A DNA stretch of 24,447 nucleotides from UBA1794 sp031552405 (lineage in GTDB: Bacteria; Bacteroidota; Bacteroidia; Bacteroidales; Bacteroidaceae). A program made the translations under genes and the position numbers. Each line of letters opens with the position of its first letter. Position 1 is the stretch's first letter. A model generated the notes under the pieces. The model worked only from the letters and a program-made list of their open reading frames with translations. It ran no database searches and had not been told where the DNA came from. Location of the stretch: positions 1 to 24,447 of the forward strand of contig JAVBMN010000056.1 of assembly GCA_031552405.1 (NCBI GenBank), written 5' to 3'. This document shows positions 18,437-24,447 of this stretch, piece after piece.

Positions 18437-18444
18437 TACCTTTG
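18437..18444 (+). promoter_or_regulatory. -7 element before the TolC-like gene
   Basis: TACCTTTG matches TAnnTTTG exactly and would start transcription near 18450, 55 nt before the ATG at 18505. It suggests that the outer-membrane component has its own promoter as well as read-through from the pump gene. It overlaps an upstream in-frame ATG at 18442, which therefore cannot be the start for this transcript. Confidence 0.5.
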
Positions 18445-18504
18445 CCGCTGCTTTTTAGAAAGAATATAAATAATGAAACGTTTACGTCTAGTAATCAGAT
18501 TGAT

Positions 18505-19680
18505 ATGAAGAAAATATTTCCCATTGTTTGCTTGTTCGTGCTGAGCGCAAATGCGCAGACTTTGTCTTTAAAAGAGGTCCTGAAAGCGGTTGAAACTAAT
18601 AATAAAGAGTTGCGCCTGACGCGCCAGCAGGCTGTGGTGCAGAAGCAGACCGACCGTAACGAAAATAATATGGAAGACCCCGGTGTGGAGTATGTACAGC
18701 AATGGGGTACCCCCGGCGAAGTGGGTAATGCCTCAGAGCTGAACGTGACACAGGGCTTCGAGTTTCCCACCGTATATGCCCAGCGCGGAAAGCTGGCGCG
18801 CGAACGTGCCGTGTTATACGATTATCAGTATGATGAGGTGCGTCGTGATGTGCTGCTCCGGACGGAACTGTTATGTTATGATCTGGTACTTATCAACCGG
18901 AAACTGGAACTCCTGAACCATAAGAAGGAACAGACCAGAGAGTTGGCGCAGGATATACAAAAGACTGTGGATGAAGGTAATCTGACTGCAGTGGATGGCC
19001 GTAAGCTCAAAATGGAGTTTCTGAACCTGCGTGTAGAAGAAGTGAACCTGCGTGCCGATCGGGAGAAACTGATCCAGGAACTGGTTACGCTGAACGGAGG
19101 AGTGGCCATCGAAGTGATAGCTACGCGTTGCGATACGCCGGAGGCTTTGATACCTTACGAAACGTACTGTACAGAAGCGCTTGGCAATGATGCCCGTCTT
19201 CGTTCCCTTGTGCAGGAAAAGAAAGTGGCCGATAAGGAAATCAGTGTGAGCCGTCAGCAAAACCTGCCCTCTATCGAGCTGGGCTACCGTCGCACTACCG
19301 GTTTTGAAGAAGAGTTTAACGGAGTGATTATGGGTGTATCAGTTCCCATATTCCAGAATCGTGGCAAGGTGAAACAGGCCCGCCTCCAGCGCCAGCTGAT
19401 TGATATGCAGCATGAAGCAGAGCGCACTTCTACCGAGAATAGTTTGCAAACGACTTACAACGAAGTGGCAGAGCTGAAAAAACTGTTGGATGAATACGGT
19501 GAAACCACCCTGAACGACGACTGGTGTGATGACTTGAAGCAACTATTGGATGCGCATGAACTGACTACTCTCGATTTCTTCGCCGAACTTTCTGTGGTGC
19601 ACCAATCTTATATTACCCGCCTGGAACTGGAAAACCGGTACCACAAAGCCTTGGCCGAGTTGTACAAACACCGCCTCTAA
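18505..19680 (+). CDS. TolC-like outer-membrane efflux protein (CusC-type)
   Basis: From the Met at 18505 the protein is 391 residues and opens with the signal peptide MKKIFPIVCLFVLSANA. The frame reaches back to 18442, but that adds a charged, non-signal extension and overlaps the -7 element. The rest shows the TolC pattern: long amphipathic coiled-coil helices in two related halves (SLKEVLKAVETNNKELRL..., EKKVADKEISVSRQQNLPSIELGYR...), with short beta segments (GFEFPTVYAQRGKL and GVSVPIFQNRGKVKQARL) in equivalent places. It would form the trimeric outer-membrane duct of the pump. It ends only 5 bp from the stop of the convergent gene, with no terminator between. Confidence 0.88.
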   Translation: MKKIFPIVCLFVLSANAQTLSLKEVLKAVETNNKELRLTRQQAVVQKQTDRNENNMEDPGVEYVQQWGTPGEVGNASELNVTQGFEFPTVYAQRGKLARERAVLYDYQYDEVRRDVLLRTELLCYDLVLINRKLELLNHKKEQTRELAQDIQKTVDEGNLTAVDGRKLKMEFLNLRVEEVNLRADREKLIQELVTLNGGVAIEVIATRCDTPEALIPYETYCTEALGNDARLRSLVQEKKVADKEISVSRQQNLPSIELGYRRTTGFEEEFNGVIMGVSVPIFQNRGKVKQARLQRQLIDMQHEAERTSTENSLQTTYNEVAELKKLLDEYGETTLNDDWCDDLKQLLDAHELTTLDFFAELSVVHQSYITRLELENRYHKALAELYKHRL

Positions 19681-19685
19681 GCGGC

Positions 19686-20735
19686 TTATGCCTCCATAAA
19701 GGATACATATCGCCGGATAGCTTCTGCGAGCAAGGTCTTGTCAACTTTGGCAGACTTTGCAAAGAAGGAGCTCTCTACCGTGATTTGTCCTTTCTTTATA
19801 GACTTTTTCCAGTTGCCGGTTATTTGGCCTTTCTCCAGAATGACTGGGTAAAAGATCCCGTTGTTGGTAAATGCTTTTGGGTGATGCTTCTTTTCCAGTA
19901 CATCCGTACGGTCTTTGTAGCTGATCAGGTACTCGTCGAATGACGGGAGTAAATGAATGTGCTGCGCAGAAGCGGAAGGGGTGGGGCAGGAGTCGTGCAC
20001 ATACCATTCTCCCGATTCAAAACGGTCTGTAGTCAGCTCCGAAGCAATCAGGTGGATGCCTTGGCGGGCTTCGGTCTGTGATAGCCCTGACCACCAGGTG
20101 AAGTCGTTCAGGCTGGCCGGAGAATGGCTGCGAAAGTAGCTGCGCGCCAATCGTGCAAGCGCCTCTTCGCGTGGTAAGTCTTGAGCGGACGGGACCCGCT
20201 CATCAAACAAGGCATACGTAGCCTTCTTCCCATTGTCTGCCCCGCTGCATAGAATGGCTTCCGTTTCGGCGCGCATAAGCAAATGGCTCAACCGATGGGC
20301 ATCGATTGTGATTCCGGCATACCCCAGTTCTGCTCCGATCTCTTGTTTGGTCATGCTTCGGTGGCCCTCCAGAGTTTTTTCGATGGCATGGATGCAGCGT
20401 AGGTAGAACTCTTCTGTCACTTCAAAGTACTGACGTCCGTACGATTCTAGTGCCGCCCGGATGCGTGTGGCGGAGAGGGGCAGCATCCAGCGTATGTCCT
20501 CTGCCGCTACCAGATGCCAGGTAGGGCGCATGATATGGGTGCGGATGATTTCTCCTTTCCGGAGGGCTTCTTCTACGGCATGGAGTGTACCGAATTTTAG
20601 ACGGATACCGACAGCCCATTTGGCCATTTGGTAGTCTTGCCCCTGAAGGGCACCCATCCAGGATACCAACTCCTTGGGAGTGTCGAAGGAGGGGGATTCA
20701 AGCTGTTGGCTTGTAGTGCGAAGGGTGCGGATCAT
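19686..20735 (-). CDS. AlkZ-like winged-helix DNA glycosylase (HTH_42 family)
   Basis: This 349-residue protein belongs to the winged-helix family that includes AlkZ and YcaQ, bacterial DNA glycosylases that remove alkylated bases or unhook interstrand crosslinks. The catalytic Q-x-Q motif is present as Gln31-Gly-Gln33 in MGALQGQDYQMAKWAVGIR. Further family signatures are IIRTHIMRPTWHLV and the C-terminal LLPSFDEYLISYKDR. Its start ATG overlaps the mlaF stop by 4 nt (ATGA), so it is translated from the mla mRNA by coupling. The link to lipid transport is not obvious. The substrate (alkylated base versus crosslink) cannot be told from sequence alone; the QxQ form favours an AlkZ-type activity. 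Confidence 0.8.
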   Translation of the reverse strand: MIRTLRTTSQQLESPSFDTPKELVSWMGALQGQDYQMAKWAVGIRLKFGTLHAVEEALRKGEIIRTHIMRPTWHLVAAEDIRWMLPLSATRIRAALESYGRQYFEVTEEFYLRCIHAIEKTLEGHRSMTKQEIGAELGYAGITIDAHRLSHLLMRAETEAILCSGADNGKKATYALFDERVPSAQDLPREEALARLARSYFRSHSPASLNDFTWWSGLSQTEARQGIHLIASELTTDRFESGEWYVHDSCPTPSASAQHIHLLPSFDEYLISYKDRTDVLEKKHHPKAFTNNGIFYPVILEKGQITGNWKKSIKKGQITVESSFFAKSAKVDKTLLAEAIRRYVSFMEA

Positions 20736-21517
20736 AAGCTATGATCATGCCCGTTCTCATGACTTTGCTCCACCTCTTTTACCTTCTTAAACAGGTCGGA
20801 GGCGAAGATGAAGTCGTTGAGTCGTTTGTTGTCGGATGCAATTACGTCATCCTTTGTCCCTGCCCATTCTTTCTTGCCGTTGTACAGGAAGATAATGCTT
20901 TCGCCGATACCCATTACGGAGTTCATGTCATGGGTGTTGATAATGGTGGTCATGTCATATTCATGCGTAATGCCCTGAATAAGCTCATCGATCACAAGCG
21001 AAGTCTTAGGGTCAAGGCCGGAGTTTGGCTCGTCGCAAAACAGGTATTTGGGGTTCAGCGCAATGGCGCGGGCAATGGCTACGCGTTTCTGCATACCCCC
21101 GCTGATCTCGCCGGGGTATTTTAGATGGGCATCTGCCAGGTTTACACGGCTTAAGCAGAACTTGGCGCGTTTCTCAATCTCAATCCGCGTTTTACCGGAA
21201 AACATATTGAGGGGGAACATCACATTCTCAATCACTGTCATCGAGTCAAAGAGGGCGGCGCTTTGGAAGATCATTCCCATTTCCTGGCGAAGCTGTTTCT
21301 TCTCCTTTTTGGGAAGTGTCAGAAAGTTGCGGTCGTTGTATAGCAATTGTCCGCTAGTAGGAATAAAAAGTCCTACGATGCATTTCATGAATACGGTCTT
21401 TCCTGATCCGCTCTGCCCGATTATAAGATTGGTCTTTCCACTCTCAAACTGTGCATTAATGCCTCTGAGTACTTCTTTATCTTCAAATGATTTCCGGAGA
21501 TTCTTAACTTCAATCAT
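20732..21517 (-). CDS. mlaF: Phospholipid ABC transporter ATPase MlaF
   Basis: This 261-residue cytoplasmic ATPase powers MlaE in moving phospholipids between inner and outer membranes. All ABC motifs are present: Walker A GQSGSGKT (34-41), Q-loop Gln85, signature ISGGMQKR (138-145), Walker B YLFCDEP with Glu163, D-loop SGLD, and the H-loop His196. SGGMQKRVAIARA is typical of the MlaF/Ttg2A group. The tail ends HENGHDHSL, a small His-rich end. The gene lies 24 bp after mlaE and overlaps the next gene by 4 nt. No MCE-domain gene (mlaD) is in the window. Confidence 0.9.
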   Translation of the reverse strand: MIEVKNLRKSFEDKEVLRGINAQFESGKTNLIIGQSGSGKTVFMKCIVGLFIPTSGQLLYNDRNFLTLPKKEKKQLRQEMGMIFQSAALFDSMTVIENVMFPLNMFSGKTRIEIEKRAKFCLSRVNLADAHLKYPGEISGGMQKRVAIARAIALNPKYLFCDEPNSGLDPKTSLVIDELIQGITHEYDMTTIINTHDMNSVMGIGESIIFLYNGKKEWAGTKDDVIASDNKRLNDFIFASDLFKKVKEVEQSHENGHDHSL

Positions 21518-21541
21518 GGGGGTTCAAGTTTAAAGGCTTGT

Positions 21542-22282
21542 TTAAGAGTTTAGCAGATTGGTGAGTACGAGGTCGGCAAACAGGATCAGGATGCTGCAGC
21601 TGACCACCGAGTTGGTGCTGGCTTTACCTACATCCAACGATCCTCCTTCTACCGTATATCCGTAGAAGGCCGACACGGTGGAGATGATGAATGCGAAAAA
21701 TAGTGACTTTATATAACTGCACAACACGAAGTAGGGCTTGAACTCGTGAAGAAGTCCGGCCTCCAGGTCGGTAGGTGTCATCAGCCCCATCCAGCTCGTT
21801 ATGTACGCGCCTATAATGCCGAAGAAAATACTGAAAGTGACTAGTACCGGAATAAAGAACATCAGGGCAGCCAGCTTGGGAAGTATCAGGTAACAGGCGG
21901 AGTTTACACCCATAATCTCCAGTGCGTCAATTTGTTGGGTGACACGCATTGTGCCTATCTCGGAGGCAATATTGGAGCCTACCTTTCCCGAAAGAATCAA
22001 ACACATAATGCTGGAGGAGAACTCTAACAACATGATCTCGCGCGTAGTGTAACCTACTATCCAGTTGGGCATCCAGGCGCTTTGGATATTGTATCGTATC
22101 TGGACAGTTATTACCGCTCCGATAAAGAGGGAAATGAGAATTACGATTCCTGATGAATTGATACCAAGGCTTTCTACTTCGTGAATGAACTGACGGAAAT
22201 ACATCCTCATACGCTCCGGTCGCGACATCACGCGGCTCATCAGTATCAGGTATCTTCCGAAAGTGCGAACTCCTTTAAACAT
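21542..22282 (-). CDS. mlaE: Phospholipid ABC transporter permease MlaE
   Basis: This 246-residue integral membrane permease of the MlaE family carries the typical core SGKVGSNIASEIGTMRVTQQ (EIGTM.VTQQIDALE), followed by PKLAAL and later YGYTVEGGSLDVGKASTNSVV. It has five or six hydrophobic segments. It forms the transmembrane part of the complex with MlaF. The start at 22282 is about 12-14 nt from the predicted transcription start, giving a very short leader. It is the first gene of a three-gene minus-strand operon and is divergent from lptB. Confidence 0.92.
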   Translation of the reverse strand: MFKGVRTFGRYLILMSRVMSRPERMRMYFRQFIHEVESLGINSSGIVILISLFIGAVITVQIRYNIQSAWMPNWIVGYTTREIMLLEFSSSIMCLILSGKVGSNIASEIGTMRVTQQIDALEIMGVNSACYLILPKLAALMFFIPVLVTFSIFFGIIGAYITSWMGLMTPTDLEAGLLHEFKPYFVLCSYIKSLFFAFIISTVSAFYGYTVEGGSLDVGKASTNSVVSCSILILFADLVLTNLLNS

Positions 22283-22292
22283 AATCTTTTAT

Positions 22293-22346
22293 TTTGCCTG
22301 CAAATGTAGCCATTTTATGCGTATCTTTTGCTACATTTGCGCCAAA
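22293..22346. promoter_or_regulatory. Symmetric divergent promoter region between mlaE and lptB
   Basis: GCAAATGTAGC at 22300-22310 and GCTACATTTGC at 22330-22340 form a perfect 11-bp inverted repeat. Each arm contains TACATTTG, an exact TAnnTTTG -7 element: minus strand (22301-22308) for mlaE and plus strand (22332-22339) for lptB. With one small gap the symmetry extends outward to TTTG at 22293-22296 and CAAA at 22343-22346. No -33 box is seen at the standard spacing on either side. Both transcripts would have leaders of about 12 nt. Confidence 0.65.
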
Positions 22347-22357
22347 TATTCGAAAGT

Positions 22358-23167
22358 ATGACTGAGGAAATAGAGGGAATTACCACAAATCCTGCCGAAA
22401 CGACTAACCCCGCAGAACCACATCGTATGGTGCTGCGAACAGAGGAGTTGGTGAAAAAATACGGAAAACGTACCGTGGTAAACCATGTATCTATCAACGT
22501 AAGCCAGGGAGAGATCGTGGGGCTGCTTGGTCCTAACGGAGCTGGAAAAACCACCTCATTCTATATGACTGTAGGACTTATTACGGCCAATGAGGGTAAG
22601 ATCTTTCTGGACGACCTGGATATTACCAAATTCCCCGTGTATAAACGTGCGCATTGCGGTATCGGTTACCTGGCGCAGGAAGCCTCCGTGTTTCGCAAAA
22701 TGTCTGTGGAAGATAATATTGCCTCCGTACTTGAGATGACCGGTAAGCCCAAAAGCTATCAGAAGGATAAGTTGGAAAGCCTCATTGAGGAGTTTCGTTT
22801 GCAGAAAGTACGCAAGAATCTGGGCGACCAGCTTTCCGGAGGTGAACGTCGCCGTACGGAAATAGCCCGTTGTCTGGCCATCGATCCTAAATTTATTATG
22901 CTTGATGAGCCCTTTGCCGGCGTTGACCCCATTGCAGTGGAGGATATCCAGCAAATCGTGTGGAAGCTGAAAGATAAGAATATCGGCATCCTTATTACCG
23001 ACCATAACGTACAGGAAACCCTCTCCATTACTGACCGTGCCTATTTGCTCTTTGAGGGGCGTATCCTCTTCCAGGGCTCGCCCGAAGAACTGGCTGCCAA
23101 CCAAATCGTGCGCGAGAAATACCTCAGTACTAGTTTTGTTCTTCGAAAGAAAAAATTCCAGTTGTAG
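22358..23167 (+). CDS. lptB: LPS export ABC transporter ATPase LptB
   Basis: This cytoplasmic ATPase powers extraction of LPS from the inner membrane with LptF/G. Counting from the Met at 22358 (269 residues), Walker A is GPNGAGKTT (58-66), the signature LSGGERRR starts at 159, Walker B is FIMLDEP with Glu184, and the H-loop is His216. GVDPIAVEDIQ and ILITDHNVQETL are LptB signatures. An ATG at 22328 is in frame but lies upstream of the -7 element, so I chose 22358. A later Met at 22427 (MVLRTEELVKKYG) is where the conserved fold begins. The intervening 23 residues contain a small duplication, TNPAE-TTNPAE. Confidence 0.93.
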   Translation: MTEEIEGITTNPAETTNPAEPHRMVLRTEELVKKYGKRTVVNHVSINVSQGEIVGLLGPNGAGKTTSFYMTVGLITANEGKIFLDDLDITKFPVYKRAHCGIGYLAQEASVFRKMSVEDNIASVLEMTGKPKSYQKDKLESLIEEFRLQKVRKNLGDQLSGGERRRTEIARCLAIDPKFIMLDEPFAGVDPIAVEDIQQIVWKLKDKNIGILITDHNVQETLSITDRAYLLFEGRILFQGSPEELAANQIVREKYLSTSFVLRKKKFQL

Positions 23168-23209
23168 GTAAATCTTTTCCTTTCTGATATTTTTATAGTG
23201 CACATACTG

Positions 23210-23239
23210 CAACAGACTCCTTGAGAGTTTGTTGTTTTT
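23210..23239 (+). terminator. Terminator of lptB
   Basis: CAACAGACTC (23210-23219) pairs with GAGTTTGTTG (23225-23234, one G-U pair) across a 5-nt loop, followed by five T residues. It lies 42 bp after the lptB stop. Confidence 0.8.
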
Positions 23240-23501
23240 GTTTCTATCTCCCATTATAAAGTCGTTAATCGAAAGAGTATCACGTATAACAAAGCTTACA
23301 TATCGCCTGCATTTAGATGAGGCTCTTTTTATGCTCTGTAAGAAACTCTGCAGAGTTGCAATGCTTCTTAAAGTTGCCTTTGCTATCTGTCTTTGAAATT
23401 TTGAGTACTTTTTCTATCTCTTTTTGTTGTTTTGATAAATGGAATTGTGAATTTGATAAAACAAACCTGCGCAAAATGTCCCATTCGTTTAGTCATTGCC
23501 C
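23240..23501. other. AT-rich intergenic stretch without a supported gene
   Basis: An open frame of 74 codons exists at 23317-23541, but it has no recognisable domain, an atypical Phe/Ser/Cys-rich composition, and runs over the -7 element at 23502. I see no RNA gene or repeat in this stretch. Confidence 0.5.
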
Positions 23502-23509
23502 TATATTTG
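23502..23509 (+). promoter_or_regulatory. -7 element of a candidate small RNA
   Basis: TATATTTG matches TAnnTTTG. It would start transcription near 23516, with no coding sequence before the strong terminator at 23693-23729. A -33 TTTG is not evident. Confidence 0.45.
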
Positions 23510-23515
23510 TAATAG

Positions 23516-23729
23516 CGAGAAGAAAGACGAGCAATGTCTGAATATTAGATGTGTAAATCATTACATTTTTATTCTCTTTATAACTGTCTTGCATGTTTTG
23601 CAAAGGTGACTATTTATGCCTAAGGAATTCTGTTTTTTGTGTTGAATTTGTGTAACAGGCATTAGGGTTATAGGCTTAATGTTACACTCCTTGCCGGTAT
23701 CGTTGCTTGTGCAACGATGCCGGTTTTTT
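23516..23729 (+). ncRNA. Candidate small non-coding RNA (~210 nt), unassigned
   Basis: The segment lies between an exact -7 element (23502-23509) and an intrinsic terminator, and has no convincing open frame. It contains several local stems: AGAC/GTCT near the 5' end, TGTAA-atca-TTACA, TTGCA/TGCAA, and an 8-bp perfect inverted repeat GTGTAACA/TGTTACAC around 23651-23688 that encloses a CATTAG/TTAATG stem. The size is near that of 6S-like RNAs, but I cannot match a known family. The ends are estimates. Confidence 0.4.
23693..23729 (+). terminator. Strong intrinsic terminator of the candidate small RNA
   Basis: GCCGGTATCGTTGC pairs with GCAACGATGCCGG (one G-U pair) over a TTGT loop, followed by six T residues. 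Confidence 0.88.
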
Positions 23730-23819
23730 ATGCCTTGCAAAAGCATCCGGTTTGAAGCCTTCATAAGTTATTTCGGTTGAATAGCACCTCCTTGATATTG
23801 TTTCTTACATCAACCCTCC

Positions 23820-23881
23820 ACGTTCCACTGCCTTCTGAACCCCCTTGTGGTAGCTTGTTTCAGAGTGGAACGTTGTTTTTT
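23820..23881 (+). terminator. Second structured element: long bulged hairpin with U-tract
   Basis: ACGTTCCACT (23820-23829) pairs perfectly with AGTGGAACGT (23864-23873). Inside, after a 5-nt bulge on the 5' side, CTGAA (23835-23839) pairs with TTCAG (23859-23863) around a 19-nt loop, and TGTTTTTT follows. It ends like a terminator, but the large C-rich loop is unusual. It could be the 3' part of another small RNA, since GGTTGA/TCAACC pairing is available just upstream (about 23775-23815). Confidence 0.5.
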
Positions 23882-24019
23882 CGTGCCTCCACTTTTTGTT
23901 TTCTGCATTTTATTCCTCATCTCTCACCTTTAGTTAAAGCTGGTAATCAGAAAAATGCCCCCATCCGTGAGATCAGTGATAGATAAAGCCTGCGAATCAT
24001 TCTTCCAGTAGCGTGTTTG

Positions 24020-24330
24020 GCCTCCCCTTTCTTTCTTTTCCCCTGACTGTGTGCACCAGTTTCCCGGCTGGTGCCCACCAGTTCTTCAACCCGTGCCCAC
24101 CCGTTTTTCTCTTCGTGGGCACGAGTTTCCCTCATCTTCAGGCCTGTGTTTCTCTCATCTCAGGCCTGTTTTTTTCAATCTCAGGCCTGTCTTTTCAAAT
24201 CTCAGGCCTGTGTTTCTTTTGTTTCAGGCCTGCTTTTCCTTTGTCCCTATATATAATATATAATGTGTTCCTTCCCTCTTGTTTTCTCCTCCCTCTTCCT
24301 CTGGACAACTTTCTTCCCCCTGTTTTCCCC
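24020..24330 (+). other. Pyrimidine-rich tract containing array locus 2
   Basis: For about 300 bp the plus strand is strongly T/C-rich (for example CTCCCCTTTCTTTCTTTTCC and CTCCTCCCTCTTCCTCTGG), broken by the palindromic cores and by one AT run (TATATATAATATATAATG, about 24246-24263). No gene is supported; open frames here come from low-complexity sequence. Confidence 0.65.
24051..24232. repeat. Periodic palindrome array, locus 2 (nine units of ~22 bp)
   Basis: Nine short palindromic cores have centres at 24053.5, 24074.5, 24096.5, 24118.5, 24142.5, 24164.5, 24185.5, 24206.5 and 24228.5, with steps of 21, 22, 22, 24, 22, 21, 21 and 22 bp. The cores are GTGCAC, GTGCCCAC, GTGCCCAC, GTGGGCAC (reverse complement of the previous two), then five copies of CAGGCCTG, each preceded by T. 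The sequences between CAGGCCTG cores are T/C-rich, often TGTTT-like and ending in ATC. Units 3 and 4 can form a 9-bp hairpin (24092-24100 with 24115-24123). The steps break reading frame, so it is not a peptide repeat. The region lies between lptB and an outward promoter. Confidence 0.85.
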
Positions 24331-24390
24331 TGATTACAAGCCTTTTCATGTTCTACGGCCCATTTTCTTTCAAAATAAATCTGATTATAT

Positions 24391-24421
24391 TTTGCTGATA
24401 TTGATTATTCCCGTACTTTTG
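24391..24421 (+). promoter_or_regulatory. Complete Bacteroidetes promoter pointing out of the window
   Basis: TTTG at 24391-24394 is followed after exactly 19 nt by TACTTTTG (24414-24421), a perfect TTTG-N19-TAnnTTTG promoter and the best match in the window. The transcript would begin near 24428 and belongs to a gene to the right of the window. Confidence 0.75.
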
Positions 24422-24447
24422 CATCCGCTTTCGAAAACGAACAGCAG

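Noticed and set aside
18442..18504. Upstream ATG at 18442 for the TolC-like protein
   Set aside because: It lies inside the -7 element and would add a 21-residue non-signal extension before the signal peptide.
22328..22357. Upstream ATG at 22328 for lptB
   Set aside because: It precedes the TACATTTG -7 element, so it would not be on the transcript from that promoter.
23317..23541. 74-codon open frame downstream of lptB
   Set aside because: Unusual composition, no homology recognised, no promoter or start signal, and it overlaps a -7 element.
24051..24232. CRISPR-like array
   Set aside because: The repeated part is only 8-9 bp with 12-14 bp between copies, the core changes along the array, and no cas gene is in the window.
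24013..24333. Open frames giving heptapeptide-like repeats (RPVF, SGLF, SQAC)
   Set aside because: The repeats come from the 21-22 bp DNA period in all three frames; 22-bp steps shift the frame, and composition is low-complexity with no start context.

Overview
The window looks like the chromosome of a Bacteroidales bacterium, most likely Bacteroides or a close relative. The evidence is the Bacteroidetes-type promoter element TAnnTTTG in front of most genes, the near absence of Shine-Dalgarno sequences, the protein families present (repetitive secreted proteins with a C-terminal sorting-like tail, a PfkB-type KDG kinase next to a KDPG aldolase, Bacteroides-like LptB and MlaEF), and the 3' end of an IS3-family element at the left edge.

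Region by region: (1) 1-141 is the 3' end of an IS3/IS150-like insertion sequence with its right inverted repeat. (2) 374-3325 (+) encodes a 983-residue secreted multi-module protein, closed by a strong terminator. (3) 3544-5260 (+) is a two-gene operon, kdgK-eda, that converts 2-keto-3-deoxygluconate to pyruvate and glyceraldehyde-3-phosphate. (4) 5551-13059 (-) encodes a giant secreted protein of about 2,500 residues. It is built from three repeats of about 725 residues and shares modules with the 983-residue protein; the two lie either side of kdgK-eda and point toward it. (5) 13410-19680 (+) is a heavy-metal efflux locus: a small His/Cys-rich membrane protein, a lipoprotein membrane-fusion protein, an RND pump of the CusA/CzcA type, and a TolC-like outer-membrane protein. 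(6) 22282-19686 (-) is an mlaE-mlaF operon for outer-membrane phospholipid transport, translationally coupled to an AlkZ-like DNA glycosylase gene. (7) 22358-23167 (+) is lptB (LPS export), divergent from mlaE across a symmetric promoter region. (8) 23168-24447 is about 1.3 kb without a convincing gene. It holds terminators, a candidate small RNA, a second structured RNA element, a pyrimidine-rich tract with a periodic palindrome array, and a full promoter pointing out of the window.

The most unusual signal is a family of short palindromes, mainly CAGGCCTG, placed every 21-22 bp (two helical turns) at two unlinked intergenic sites, 13882-13995 and 24051-24232. At the second site the same spacing continues through units whose core is GTGCAC, GTGCCCAC or GTGGGCAC, so the period is kept while the core changes. 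It does not code (22-bp steps break frame) and is too short to be CRISPR. I do not recognise it. Other notable points are an 11-bp perfect inverted repeat made of two identical divergent -7 elements between mlaE and lptB, a promoter that would give an almost leaderless transcript for the small metal-locus gene, and convergent stop codons only 5 bp apart.
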